Source: Pseudomonas fragi
GTDB taxonomy: Bacteria > Pseudomonadota > Gammaproteobacteria > Pseudomonadales > Pseudomonadaceae
Reading direction: 5' to 3'
Assembly (NCBI RefSeq): GCF_025426255.1
Contig: NZ_CP104861.1
Span: forward strand, 1,240,001 to 1,304,000
Length of the DNA stretch: 64,000 bases
The position numbers and the translations under genes are program-made. Positions 45,220 through 52,881 of this stretch are shown here, in pieces (within the stretch, counting starts at the first letter, position 1; each line of letters opens with the position of its first letter). Below the pieces are notes generated by a model. It had not been told where the DNA came from and did not search any database. It saw only the letters and a program-made list of their open reading frames with translations.

Positions 45220-46164
45220 ATGCAAAGCAGCAGTCTCCTTTTTCCCGTTGCCCTGATTAGCGCTGAGCGTCGGGGCGATTTGAGCGAAGACGTTTATCGC
45301 TTGAAACCCGCCAACAGCCCGGATATTTCCGTTGAGCTGGTGGTGACTCGACTGGGCATGGCCGACGATAGCCAAGTGCGGGGCGTGCCGGTCATCCTGT
45401 TACATGGCAGCTTTTCCAATCGACGTTTCTGGTACTCGCCTAAAGGCGTGGGGCTCGGGGCGTTTTTGGCTCGTGCCGGGTTTGATGTGTGGCTGCCTGA
45501 AATGCGCGGTCACGGTCTTTCGTCGCGCAATATTGCCTGGGGCAAAAACCGCGTGGCGGATTACGCTCGCTACGATTTGCCTGCCATCGTGGCATTTGTG
45601 CGCGAGTTGAGCGGTCAGGTTCCGCACTGGATTGGTCATTCCCAGGGCGCCATCAGTTTGGCCGCGGCTCTCGGGGGGCAATACCTGAACGATAAGGACG
45701 TGGCGTCGGCAGCGTTCTTCGGCTGCCAGATCAATCGCCGCTATTGGTCGCTGAAAATTCCGCCGGTGCAGTGGGGCGCTTATTTGTTGTTGAAGCGCTT
45801 CAAGCAGCTATCAGGTACGCGGCTTAAGCGTGGGCCGGAAGATGAGCCGATCAGCATCGCTCTGGAAGCCTTGCGCTGGAATGGCTTTATGGGGCGTTTC
45901 AAGGACGCCGAGCAAGACTGGTGGGCAGGGTTGGCCGAGGTTCAGGTACCCGCTCTGGTGGTGGCCGCTGTGGGTGATCGGCAAACACCGGAGTGGGCAT
46001 GCCGAAAGTTGTTCGATCAATTGGGTTCAGAGCAGCGCAAGTTCGTGTGCCTAGGGCGTGAGCACGGTTTCAGCTCTGACTTCAGTCATGTCGAAATGCT
46101 GGTCAGCCAGCCCGCTCAGCAAGAAGTGTGGCCGTTGGTGCGTAATTGGTTGAGCGAGCTGTAG
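45220..46164 (+). CDS. Alpha/beta hydrolase
   Basis: The protein has 314 residues and an alpha/beta-hydrolase fold. The oxyanion part is ILLHGSFSNRRFW, the nucleophile Ser141 is in WIGHSQGAIS, an acid is probable in the GDRQTPE region and the histidine is in GREHGFSS. A substrate cannot be named; esterase, lipase or polyhydroxyalkanoate-type activity are possible. ATG at 45220 with AAGAG upstream is used, not the TTG at 45205. It stands between ppsA and rraA as in other pseudomonads. Confidence 0.88.
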   Translation: MQSSSLLFPVALISAERRGDLSEDVYRLKPANSPDISVELVVTRLGMADDSQVRGVPVILLHGSFSNRRFWYSPKGVGLGAFLARAGFDVWLPEMRGHGLSSRNIAWGKNRVADYARYDLPAIVAFVRELSGQVPHWIGHSQGAISLAAALGGQYLNDKDVASAAFFGCQINRRYWSLKIPPVQWGAYLLLKRFKQLSGTRLKRGPEDEPISIALEALRWNGFMGRFKDAEQDWWAGLAEVQVPALVVAAVGDRQTPEWACRKLFDQLGSEQRKFVCLGREHGFSSDFSHVEMLVSQPAQQEVWPLVRNWLSEL

Positions 46165-46195
46165 CCGCTGCTGCTTCGCAGGCAGGAGTAACAGA
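46165..46195. repeat. Decayed single REP unit, family B
   Basis: GTAGCCGCTGCTGCTTCGCAGGCAGG directly behind the hydrolase stop resembles the family B unit with several changes. No inverted partner is seen, so it looks like a degraded remnant. Confidence 0.45.
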
Positions 46196-46206
46196 AAATT
46201 TCAACC

Positions 46207-46257
46207 GTGGGAGCTATCCTGCTCGCGAACGACTTTCGCGAGCAGGATAGCTCCCAC
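46207..46257. repeat. REP pair, family A variant (inverted)
   Basis: GTGGGAGCTATCCTGCTCGCGAA and its exact complement. The central AGCGAG of family A is replaced by AGCTAT in both arms, so the arms changed together. Confidence 0.85.
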
Positions 46258-46435
46258 AAGAGTGGTTGATTTGTGACGCGATTGGCGAGCTTGGTCATAC
46301 TTTGTTGCTTTAATCCAAACTGGCTCTCATGGTGGGGTGCTGTGAATCTATAAAGCCAGCCTTCACCAAAGCGTCTATAACCATAGTGCTACCGTTGTTT
46401 TCACTGTTGTGCCCACCCTGAACAGGAGATTTCCC

Positions 46436-46927
46436 GTGAATCACTACATCACTCCCGATCTGTGCGATGCCTACCCTGAGTTGGTACAGGTGCTTGAACC
46501 GATGTTCAGCAACTTTGGCGGGCGCGACTCCTTTGGTGGAGAGATCGTGACCATCAAGTGTTTCGAGGACAACTCCCGGGTCAAGGAACAGGCAGAGCTC
46601 GAGGGTCAGGGCAAAGTGCTGGTAGTGGATGGTGGAGGCTCTCTGCGCCACGCCTTGCTGGGCGACATGATTGCCGAGAGGGCCGCGAAAAATGGCTGGG
46701 AAGGCATAGTGATTTACGGCTGTATCCGCGATGTCGATGTGCTCGCTCAAACTGATCTCGGAGTGCAGGCCTTGGCCAGTCATCCGCTCAAGAGCGTCAG
46801 GCGCGGTGTGGGTGATGTGAATGTGCCGGTGACGTTTGCCGGCGTCACGTTCCGCCCCGGAGAATTCATTTATGCCGACAACAATGGCGTTATCATTTCA
46901 CCAACTGCTCTGAAAATGCCGGGCTAA
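46436..46927 (+). CDS. rraA: Regulator of ribonuclease E activity A
   Basis: The protein has 163 residues, the family length. RraA forms a trimeric ring that inhibits RNase E. Its fold is that of a methyltransferase-like or demethylmenaquinone-like family; the segment [20 protein letters not shown] and CIRDVD are typical. The start is GTG at 46436, because AACAGGAGAT lies at the right distance and the protein then begins [13 protein letters not shown]; the ORF from 46409 is longer by nine residues without support. Related proteins have 4-hydroxy-4-methyl-2-oxoglutarate aldolase activity, so this alternative function remains possible. Confidence 0.93.
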   Translation: MNHYITPDLCDAYPELVQVLEPMFSNFGGRDSFGGEIVTIKCFEDNSRVKEQAELEGQGKVLVVDGGGSLRHALLGDMIAERAAKNGWEGIVIYGCIRDVDVLAQTDLGVQALASHPLKSVRRGVGDVNVPVTFAGVTFRPGEFIYADNNGVIISPTALKMPG

Positions 46928-46951
46928 ACGTATTACTACTAAGGATCACGG

Positions 46952-47947
46952 ATGTTCGAGGACGAAAACGCTCAATGGGGGCTGGTGCATGCGCTGGTGT
47001 TGGATGGGGAAGGCGGTGCGCGTGCGATTGCACGTACCGAACTGAACGATCTGCAGTTGCAGCCTCACGAAAGTGTCTGGTTGCACTGGGATCGCAGTCA
47101 CCCGCAGACCCAGAGCTGGCTCCGTGATTCGAGCGGTTTAAGTGATTTCAGCTGTGATTTGCTGCTTGAAGAAAATACCCGTCCGCGCTTGGTGTCGTTG
47201 CCCAACAATGAGCTGCTGCTGTTTATGCGTGGGGTCAACCTGAACCCTGGTGCAGAGCCGGAAGACATGGTTTCACTGCGTATTTTCGGCAGTGCGCAGC
47301 GGGTTATCTCGCTGCGCATGCGTCCGTTGCGGGCTACCGATGAGCTGCTCGGTGAGTTTGCCCAAGGTGAAGGCCCGAAAACCCCTTCTGAGTTGATCCT
47401 GTATCTGGCCCAGCACCTGACGTTGAAGGTGCAGGATTTGATCGGAGATCTATCAGAAATCGTCGACGACGAAGAAGATAAGATAGATGCCGACGAACGG
47501 TATACCCCCGACCACAACTCCATTTTGCAGGTTCGTCGAAGGGCTGCCGCCTTGCGTCGTTTTCTGGCCCCGCAGCGGGATATTTTCGGACAGCTAACCC
47601 GTATCAAATTGCCGTGGTTTAGCGCAGATGATTCCGACTACTGGAACGAATTGAACAACAGCCTGACCCGCTATCTGGAAGAGCTTGAGCTGACCCGCGA
47701 GCGTGTGGGGCTGGTGCTGGAGTCTGAAGATCGGCGTTTGAACGTGCGCATGAGCCGCATCATGTATCGCTTCGGCGTACTCACGGGGATCTTCCTGCCG
47801 ATCACCTTTATTACCGGTTTGCTGGGGATCAATGTGGGGGGCGTACCGTTCTCCAATGACCCTTATGGTTTTGCGGTGACCTGCAGTGTGATGCTGATTA
47901 TCGGAGCGGGGCAGTGGTGGTTTTATCGCCGCTTGCAATGGCTTTGA
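46952..47947 (+). CDS. cmaX: CorA-type divalent cation transporter (CmaX/ZntB-like)
   Basis: The protein has 331 residues. A large N-terminal cytoplasmic domain is followed by two C-terminal membrane helices, with the pore motif GIN (LLGINVGGVPF), a variant of the GMN of magnesium transporters. In other pseudomonads this gene stands in front of crfX, cmpX and sigX and is called cmaX; it also resembles the zinc transporter ZntB. It starts 24 bases after rraA. Confidence 0.92.
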   Translation: MFEDENAQWGLVHALVLDGEGGARAIARTELNDLQLQPHESVWLHWDRSHPQTQSWLRDSSGLSDFSCDLLLEENTRPRLVSLPNNELLLFMRGVNLNPGAEPEDMVSLRIFGSAQRVISLRMRPLRATDELLGEFAQGEGPKTPSELILYLAQHLTLKVQDLIGDLSEIVDDEEDKIDADERYTPDHNSILQVRRRAAALRRFLAPQRDIFGQLTRIKLPWFSADDSDYWNELNNSLTRYLEELELTRERVGLVLESEDRRLNVRMSRIMYRFGVLTGIFLPITFITGLLGINVGGVPFSNDPYGFAVTCSVMLIIGAGQWWFYRRLQWL

Positions 47948-48010
47948 GTGGGGCGAATGTGACCCCGGTAAAAGTCCCTGCGTCTTTTACTGACTTACCG
48001 AGAGGTGCTT

Positions 48011-48256
48011 ATGCACGATCCGTTTGAACAGTCTTTACGTGAAATGCTCAAAGCGCCTACGTCAAATCGTGACGACGACGCTTGCCTGGGCCGCGTACTG
48101 AAAACCGCTAACCGTCAGGTTGGCGCGGGAGACCTTTTCAGTCTGCTGGGGCGTTGGGTACAAGCACTGATGATTGCTTTGAACAGCGGTTCGGCTCATA
48201 TTGCGCCCGTTTCGCGGCGCAAACCTGCTGCTCGTCCTGTTGATAAGGCTGATTGA
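48011..48256 (+). CDS. crfX: CrfX, small conserved protein
   Basis: An 81-residue protein, MHDPFEQSLREMLKAPTSNRDDD..., predicted to be soluble and basic at its C-terminus (VSRRKPAARPVDKAD). The start is ATG 48011, with GAGAGGTGCTT before it; GTG 48005 in frame is possible. It overlaps or nearly touches cmpX (the next start is 2 bases away). The name comes from its fixed place before cmpX and sigX. Its function is not known with certainty; it has been linked with SigX and with cold or envelope responses. Confidence 0.85.
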   Translation: MHDPFEQSLREMLKAPTSNRDDDACLGRVLKTANRQVGAGDLFSLLGRWVQALMIALNSGSAHIAPVSRRKPAARPVDKAD

Positions 48257-48258
48257 AC

Positions 48259-49083
48259 ATGGAATTGAATGTCTGGACCCAAAGCCTGGTCGCGGCAATG
48301 ACTGCCTTGTGGACCAAGATTGCCAACTTTATTCCCAACCTTTTCGGGGCGTTGGTCGTGGTACTGCTGGGCTTCGTGGTTGCAAAACTGCTTGACGCCC
48401 TGCTGTCGAAGTTGCTCGCCAAACTGGGCCTTGATCGCCTGATGGGCGGGACGGGTCTTACCAAAATACTGGCGCGGGTCGGTATTCAAGTGCCGATTTC
48501 GACGTTGATCGGCAAAATCGTGTACTGGTTTGTGCTGTTGGTATTTCTGGTTTCGGCGGCGCAGTCACTGGGCCTCGATCGAGTGTCGTCTGCGTTGGAC
48601 TTGCTGACGGTATATCTGCCCAAGGTCTTTGGTGCGCTGCTGGTCTTGCTGGCCGGTGTGCTGCTGGCACAGGTGCTCAATGGCCTGGTACGCGGGGCTG
48701 CCGAAAGTGTAGGTTTTGATTACGCCGGTGGTTTGGGTCGGGTTACTCAAGGCCTGGTCATTATCATCAGTATATCGGTGGCTATTAGCCAGCTAGAGGT
48801 CAAAACCGACCTGCTGAACCATGTCATCGTGATCGTGCTGATTACCGTTGGTCTGGCCATTGCTCTGGCAATGGGGCTGGGTAGCCGGGAAATTGCGGGG
48901 CAGATACTTGCCGGGATCTATGTGCGTGAGTTGTATCAAGTTGGGCAGGAAGTACGAGTAGGCGGGGTCGAAGGGCAGATCGAAGAGATCGGCACGGTTA
49001 AAACCACGTTGCTGACCGATGAGGGTGAGCTAGTCTCCCTCTCGAATCGGATCTTGCTGGAACAGCACGTAACCAGTCGCTGA
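48259..49083 (+). CDS. cmpX: CmpX, small-conductance mechanosensitive channel-like membrane protein
   Basis: The protein has 274 residues with about five membrane helices. The last helix and following beta-domain (ITVGLAIALAMGLGSREIAGQILAGIYVRELYQVG, then GQIEEIGTVKTTLLTDEGE) are a MscS-type pore and beta-domain. It is placed directly before sigX, and published work in Pseudomonas links CmpX with SigX activity and membrane state. The role as a tension sensor for SigX is inferred from context. Confidence 0.92.
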   Translation: MELNVWTQSLVAAMTALWTKIANFIPNLFGALVVVLLGFVVAKLLDALLSKLLAKLGLDRLMGGTGLTKILARVGIQVPISTLIGKIVYWFVLLVFLVSAAQSLGLDRVSSALDLLTVYLPKVFGALLVLLAGVLLAQVLNGLVRGAAESVGFDYAGGLGRVTQGLVIIISISVAISQLEVKTDLLNHVIVIVLITVGLAIALAMGLGSREIAGQILAGIYVRELYQVGQEVRVGGVEGQIEEIGTVKTTLLTDEGELVSLSNRILLEQHVTSR

Positions 49084-49107
49084 TGCGGCAAACCCTGCTA
49101 ATGTACG

Positions 49108-49144
49108 CCGCCGCGAAAAAGCCTTGATTTACAGGCTGCGGCGG
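49108..49144. other. Two-level stem-loop between cmpX and sigX
   Basis: CCGCCGC (49108-49114) pairs with GCGGCGG (49138-49144), and within it AGCCT pairs with AGGCT. The stem lies 30 bases before the proposed sigX start. It could be an internal terminator, an RNA processing site or a translation control element. Confidence 0.6.
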
Positions 49145-49174
49145 ACATTGACCTGACTGTTGGCACAACTCGTT

Positions 49175-49765
49175 TTGAATAAAGCCCAATCGCTATCCAT
49201 GCGCTATGACCCCCGCGAGCTCTCTGATGAGGAGCTGGTGGCGCGCTCGCATGATGAGTTGTTTCACGTGACGCGCGCCTATGAAGAGCTGATGCGGCGT
49301 TACCAACGAACTTTGTTCAACGTTTGTTCAAGGTATTTAGGGAACGATAGGGACGCTGATGATGTCTGTCAGGAAGTAATGCTTAAAGTGCTGTACGGTT
49401 TGAAAAATTTCGAAGGCAAATCGAAATTCAAGACATGGCTATATAGCATCACTTACAACGAATGCATTACGCAGTATCGCAAGGAACGGCGAAAGCGTCG
49501 CTTGATGGACGCATTAAGTATTGACCCCCTCGAGGAAGCGTCCGAAGAAAAGGCGCCGAAACCTGAGGAAAAGGGCGGACTTGATCGCTGGCTGGTGCAT
49601 GTGAACCCGATTGATCGGGAAATTTTAGTGCTGCGTTTTGTCGCAGAACTGGAATTTCAGGAAATCGCAGACATAATGCATATGGGTTTGAGTGCGACAA
49701 AAATGCGTTACAAGCGCGCTCTAGATAAATTGCGTGAGAAATTTGCGGGTATTGCTGAAACTTAG
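49175..49765 (+). CDS. sigX: ECF sigma factor SigX
   Basis: The protein has 196 residues. Region 2 (RYLGNDRDADDVCQEVMLKVLYGLKNF...FKTWLYSITYNECITQYRKERRK) and region 4 (ELEFQEIADIMHMGLSATKMRYKRAL) are clear. SigX responds to envelope stress and membrane fluidity and drives transcription of oprF and fatty-acid genes. The start is taken as TTG 49175 (MNKAQSLS), which gives the known SigX length; ATG 49199 is eight codons later, and neither has a strong ribosome-binding site. oprF follows 106 bases on. Confidence 0.95.
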   Translation: MNKAQSLSMRYDPRELSDEELVARSHDELFHVTRAYEELMRRYQRTLFNVCSRYLGNDRDADDVCQEVMLKVLYGLKNFEGKSKFKTWLYSITYNECITQYRKERRKRRLMDALSIDPLEEASEEKAPKPEEKGGLDRWLVHVNPIDREILVLRFVAELEFQEIADIMHMGLSATKMRYKRALDKLREKFAGIAET

Positions 49766-49871
49766 TTCAGCGCAAATGGCTCTACGTGTAGGCAAGGTCT
49801 GATAGACTTGCCGCCGAGTTGTCCCCCGGTATGTGGGACTGCTTTACAATCACCAGATGGGGATTTAACGG

Positions 49872-50849
49872 ATGAAACTGAAAAACACCTTGGGCATTGC
49901 CATTGGTTCCTTTGTAGCCGCAACTTCGTTCGGTGCCCTGGCACAAGGCCAAGGCGCGGTCGAGGGTGAACTGTTCTACAAAAAACAGTACAACGACAGC
50001 GTCAATCACGTAGAAGACGGCTTCAACCCAGGCGCATCGATCGGTTACTTCCTGACCGACGACGTTTCGTTGAACCTGACCTACGACAAAACCAACCACA
50101 CCCGTTCGAATGACGGCACTGGCAACCAGAAAATCAAAGGCGACAACTTTGGTCTGAACGCTCAGTACCACTTCGGCACCGTAGGCGACGCTCTGCGTCC
50201 ATACGTTTCCGGTGGTGTTGCTCACAAGAGCATGACCAACGTTGAGGCTGATGGCCACAGCGGTCGCGATCACTCTACTTTCCTGACTGCAGGCGCCGGT
50301 GTTAAGTGGTACATCACTGACAACCTGTTCGCCCGTGCAGGCGTTGAAGCTGACTACAAACTGGACAACGGCAAGTGGGACTACGCTCCTACTGTTGGCC
50401 TGGGTGTGAACTTCGGCGGCAACGGCGGTAAAGTAGCTCCTGCTCCAGTTCCAGCTCCAGCACCAATCGCTGAGCCAGAGCCAGAAGCTCCGATCGCTGA
50501 AGTTGTTCGCGTTGAACTTGACGTGAAATTCGACTTCGACAAGTCGGTTGTTAAATCGCAGTACATGCCTGACATCAACAACGTTGCTGATTTCATGAAG
50601 CAGTACCCTGCGACCAACACCACTGTTGCTGGTTACACTGACAGCGTAGGTCCAGACGCCTACAACCAGAAACTGTCGCAGCGTCGTGCTGACGCTGTTC
50701 GTGCAGCTCTGGTTAACCAAGGTGTTGCAGCTAACCGTGTAGACGCAGTCGGCCACGGTAAAGCCAACCCAGTTGCAAGCAACGCAACTGAAGAAGGCCG
50801 TGCTCTGAACCGTCGCGTAGAAGCTACCGTTCAAGCAGAAGCTAAGTAA
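49872..50849 (+). CDS. oprF: Major outer membrane porin OprF
   Basis: The protein has 325 residues. Signal peptide to ALA-QGQG; an eight-stranded OprF barrel of about residues 25-180; a proline/alanine linker (VAPAPVPAPAPIAEPEPEAP); and an OmpA-like C-terminal domain that binds peptidoglycan (FDFDKSVVKSQYMPDI, NQKLSQRRADAVR). It is a nonspecific porin and wall anchor. No cysteine is present, whereas the P. aeruginosa protein has four in its linker region. SigX, encoded upstream, is the expected regulator. A strong terminator follows. Confidence 0.97.
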   Translation: MKLKNTLGIAIGSFVAATSFGALAQGQGAVEGELFYKKQYNDSVNHVEDGFNPGASIGYFLTDDVSLNLTYDKTNHTRSNDGTGNQKIKGDNFGLNAQYHFGTVGDALRPYVSGGVAHKSMTNVEADGHSGRDHSTFLTAGAGVKWYITDNLFARAGVEADYKLDNGKWDYAPTVGLGVNFGGNGGKVAPAPVPAPAPIAEPEPEAPIAEVVRVELDVKFDFDKSVVKSQYMPDINNVADFMKQYPATNTTVAGYTDSVGPDAYNQKLSQRRADAVRAALVNQGVAANRVDAVGHGKANPVASNATEEGRALNRRVEATVQAEAK

Positions 50850-50870
50850 TTTTTTAGCTCGGCTGTTCAG

Positions 50871-50899
50871 AAAAACCCGGCTTAGGCCGGGTTTTTCTT
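50871..50899 (+). terminator. Rho-independent terminator of oprF
   Basis: AAAAACCCGG-CTTAGG-CCGGGTTTTT, a 10-base perfect stem ending in T residues, lies 22 bases behind oprF. Confidence 0.92.
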
Positions 50900-50971
50900 T
50901 GCCTGTGATTTAGCGGGCCGCACAGCTATAATTGCGTTCTTTTCAAACTACCCTTTGAGTCCAATCAGCCC

Positions 50972-51997
50972 ATGTATAACCTGGCCCGCCAGTTGCTCTT
51001 CAAACTCTCCCCTGAAACCTCTCACGATCTGTCTTTGGACTTGATCGGTGCGGGCGGCCGTCTTGGGCTTAACGGTTTGTTGTGCAAGGCGCCGGCAAGG
51101 TTGCCAGTGACGGTGATGGGGCTCGATTTTCCGAACCCGGTCGGGCTGGCCGCGGGGCTGGATAAAAACGGTGCAGCCATCGATGGTTTTGCACAGCTGG
51201 GCTTTGGTTTCGTTGAGGTTGGCACGGTCACGCCGCGCCCTCAGCCGGGCAATCCAAAGCCACGAATTTTCCGCTTGCCTGAAGCGCAGGCAATCATCAA
51301 TCGCATGGGTTTTAACAACCTCGGGGTTGATCACTTGCTGACGCGGGTTCAGGCAGCCAAGTACAAGGGCATTCTGGGGATCAATATCGGCAAGAACTTC
51401 GATACCCCGGTGGAGCGTGCAGTCGATGACTACTTGATCTGCCTGGACAAGGTGTATGCCCACGCCAGCTATGTGACGGTGAACGTCAGCTCGCCGAACA
51501 CGCCTGGTCTGCGCAGCCTGCAATTTGGCGATTCGCTCAAGCAGTTGCTCGAAGCCCTGCAGTTGCGTCAGAACGAACTGACGCAGCGCCACGGAAAGCG
51601 CGTACCGCTGGCGATCAAGATTGCCCCTGACATGACTGACGAAGAAACCGTGCTCGTGGCTCAGGCGCTGCTTGAGACGGGTATGGACGCAGTTATTGCC
51701 ACCAACACCACCTTGAGTCGTGTGGGTGTTGAGGGTATGGAACATGGTGACGAGGCGGGTGGCTTGTCGGGTGCGCCAGTACGGGAAAAAAGCACTCACA
51801 CGGTCCAGGTGCTGGCAGGTGAACTGGCAGGCCGGATGCCGATCATTGCTGCAGGCGGGATCACTGAAGGCAAGCACGCAGCAGAGAAAATCGCTGCGGG
51901 TGCGAGCCTGGTGCAGATCTACTCGGGCTTTATCTACAAAGGCCCGGCCTTGATTCGCGAAGCAGTCGATGCCATTTCTGCCTTGCCTCGAAAATAA
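50972..51997 (+). CDS. pyrD: Dihydroorotate dehydrogenase (quinone), class 2
   Basis: The protein has 341 residues. It oxidises dihydroorotate to orotate with FMN and ubiquinone at the inner membrane. The N-terminal amphipathic helix ([20 protein letters not shown]) binds the membrane, and the catalytic serine is in [15 protein letters not shown]. Other parts are [11 protein letters not shown] and the FMN site [11 protein letters not shown]. The gene starts after the oprF terminator with its own upstream region. Confidence 0.97.
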   Translation: MYNLARQLLFKLSPETSHDLSLDLIGAGGRLGLNGLLCKAPARLPVTVMGLDFPNPVGLAAGLDKNGAAIDGFAQLGFGFVEVGTVTPRPQPGNPKPRIFRLPEAQAIINRMGFNNLGVDHLLTRVQAAKYKGILGINIGKNFDTPVERAVDDYLICLDKVYAHASYVTVNVSSPNTPGLRSLQFGDSLKQLLEALQLRQNELTQRHGKRVPLAIKIAPDMTDEETVLVAQALLETGMDAVIATNTTLSRVGVEGMEHGDEAGGLSGAPVREKSTHTVQVLAGELAGRMPIIAAGGITEGKHAAEKIAAGASLVQIYSGFIYKGPALIREAVDAISALPRK

Positions 51998-52020
51998 GTA
52001 GCGACGTAACAGACAGGCAA

Positions 52021-52046
52021 TAAAAAGGGCTCCCCTAAGGAGCCCC
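52021..52046 (-). terminator. Rho-independent terminator, likely for rmf
   Basis: On the minus strand, AGGGGCTCC-TTAGG-GGAGCCC is followed by TTTTTA. It lies about 80 bases behind the rmf stop and close to the convergent pyrD end, and may serve both strands. Confidence 0.75.
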
Positions 52047-52125
52047 TGGGCCGAAGCCCGCCGCCTGGATAGGGCGGCAAGGTTGAGTCGTTACAGCTTA
52101 GAGGTGATGTCGGATTTGCCCAGAG

Positions 52126-52341
52126 TTAGCCGACGGCGTGAAGTTCGTTGAGTTTGTGGATGCCCGCAGTGCCAGTCATACCGTCCCAGTTGTCGCCGCG
52201 TCCTTCGCGCCAGCCGTTAATCCAGGCTTGGCGTACCGACGGTAGAGTAAAAGGGCAAAGCTCACGGGATTTTCCGTTAACACCGTATTGATATCCGCGT
52301 AAGAAAGCTTTTTCCAACGGATCACGCTTAAGTCTTCTCAT
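52126..52341 (-). CDS. rmf: Ribosome modulation factor
   Basis: A 71-residue basic protein, slightly longer than the E. coli one. The N-terminus MRRLKRDPLEKAFLRGYQYGVNGKSRELCP and the central RQAWINGWREGRGDNWDG are typical. It binds 70S ribosomes and joins them as inactive 100S dimers in stationary phase and under starvation. It is transcribed leftward and has a terminator downstream. Confidence 0.95.
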   Translation of the reverse strand: MRRLKRDPLEKAFLRGYQYGVNGKSRELCPFTLPSVRQAWINGWREGRGDNWDGMTGTAGIHKLNELHAVG

Positions 52342-52881
52342 AGGGTATTGCCCTCACTTGTTGACTGTTTTGTTTAGCGTCGACCTGACTGAGGTCGGGG
52401 CAGAGTGTTCTGCCGTTGGTGTGCTCGCTGCCGGCGTGGCGAGCATTTTGTTATGGCCTGTGCGGCGATAACCTGTGTTGAGTTCTAACCAATGCGCCAA
52501 GGCGTGTGAATGATCGTTTTGTCATAAGGACGTAACGATATTGGTGTTATGGCCATAAGTAAGGTCGTTTTTTCGCCGCCGAAAACGGCCAAAGCCTGAT
52601 AGGGCGAGTGTTTACAAAGATGATGCGTTTCATTCTCTGCTGCGAATATCCGCCTGTTTTGCTGGGGCACTATTCGACGAAGGGTCTGAATATCACTCAT
52701 CGTTTCTCCATGAATGACCTGCCTCTGCGTCTAAACTCTTCGTGCCTCAGGGCATGAATGACGCCTCGGTGGAATGGCACAGTTTCGTGCCACACGAGCG
52801 CTCTTCAAGAAAAGCGCTTGATTGAAAACGGAGCAGGCAATGCGTTGCCTTCTCACTGATAGCTAAAAGCCCAGGAATCCC
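52342..52881. other. 540 bases between rmf and rlmKL
   Basis: This gap holds the rmf promoter region and one possible small minus-strand gene (52485-52700, listed separately). The last 170 bases before rlmKL contain no clear motif beyond a weak leader of rlmKL; no riboswitch or tRNA was recognised. Confidence 0.5.
52485..52700 (-). CDS. Possible small protein, 71 residues
   Basis: A 71-residue frame starting MSDIQTLRRIVPQQNRR. The best support is a strong ribosome-binding site, GGAGAAACG, at the right distance before the ATG. Against it, the codon use has few G or C in the third position compared with nearby genes, and no domain is recognised. It has two histidine/cysteine groups (HHLCKHS) that could bind metal. 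It may be a real small gene of recent origin or a chance frame. Confidence 0.35.
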   Translation of the reverse strand: MSDIQTLRRIVPQQNRRIFAAENETHHLCKHSPYQALAVFGGEKTTLLMAITPISLRPYDKTIIHTPWRIG

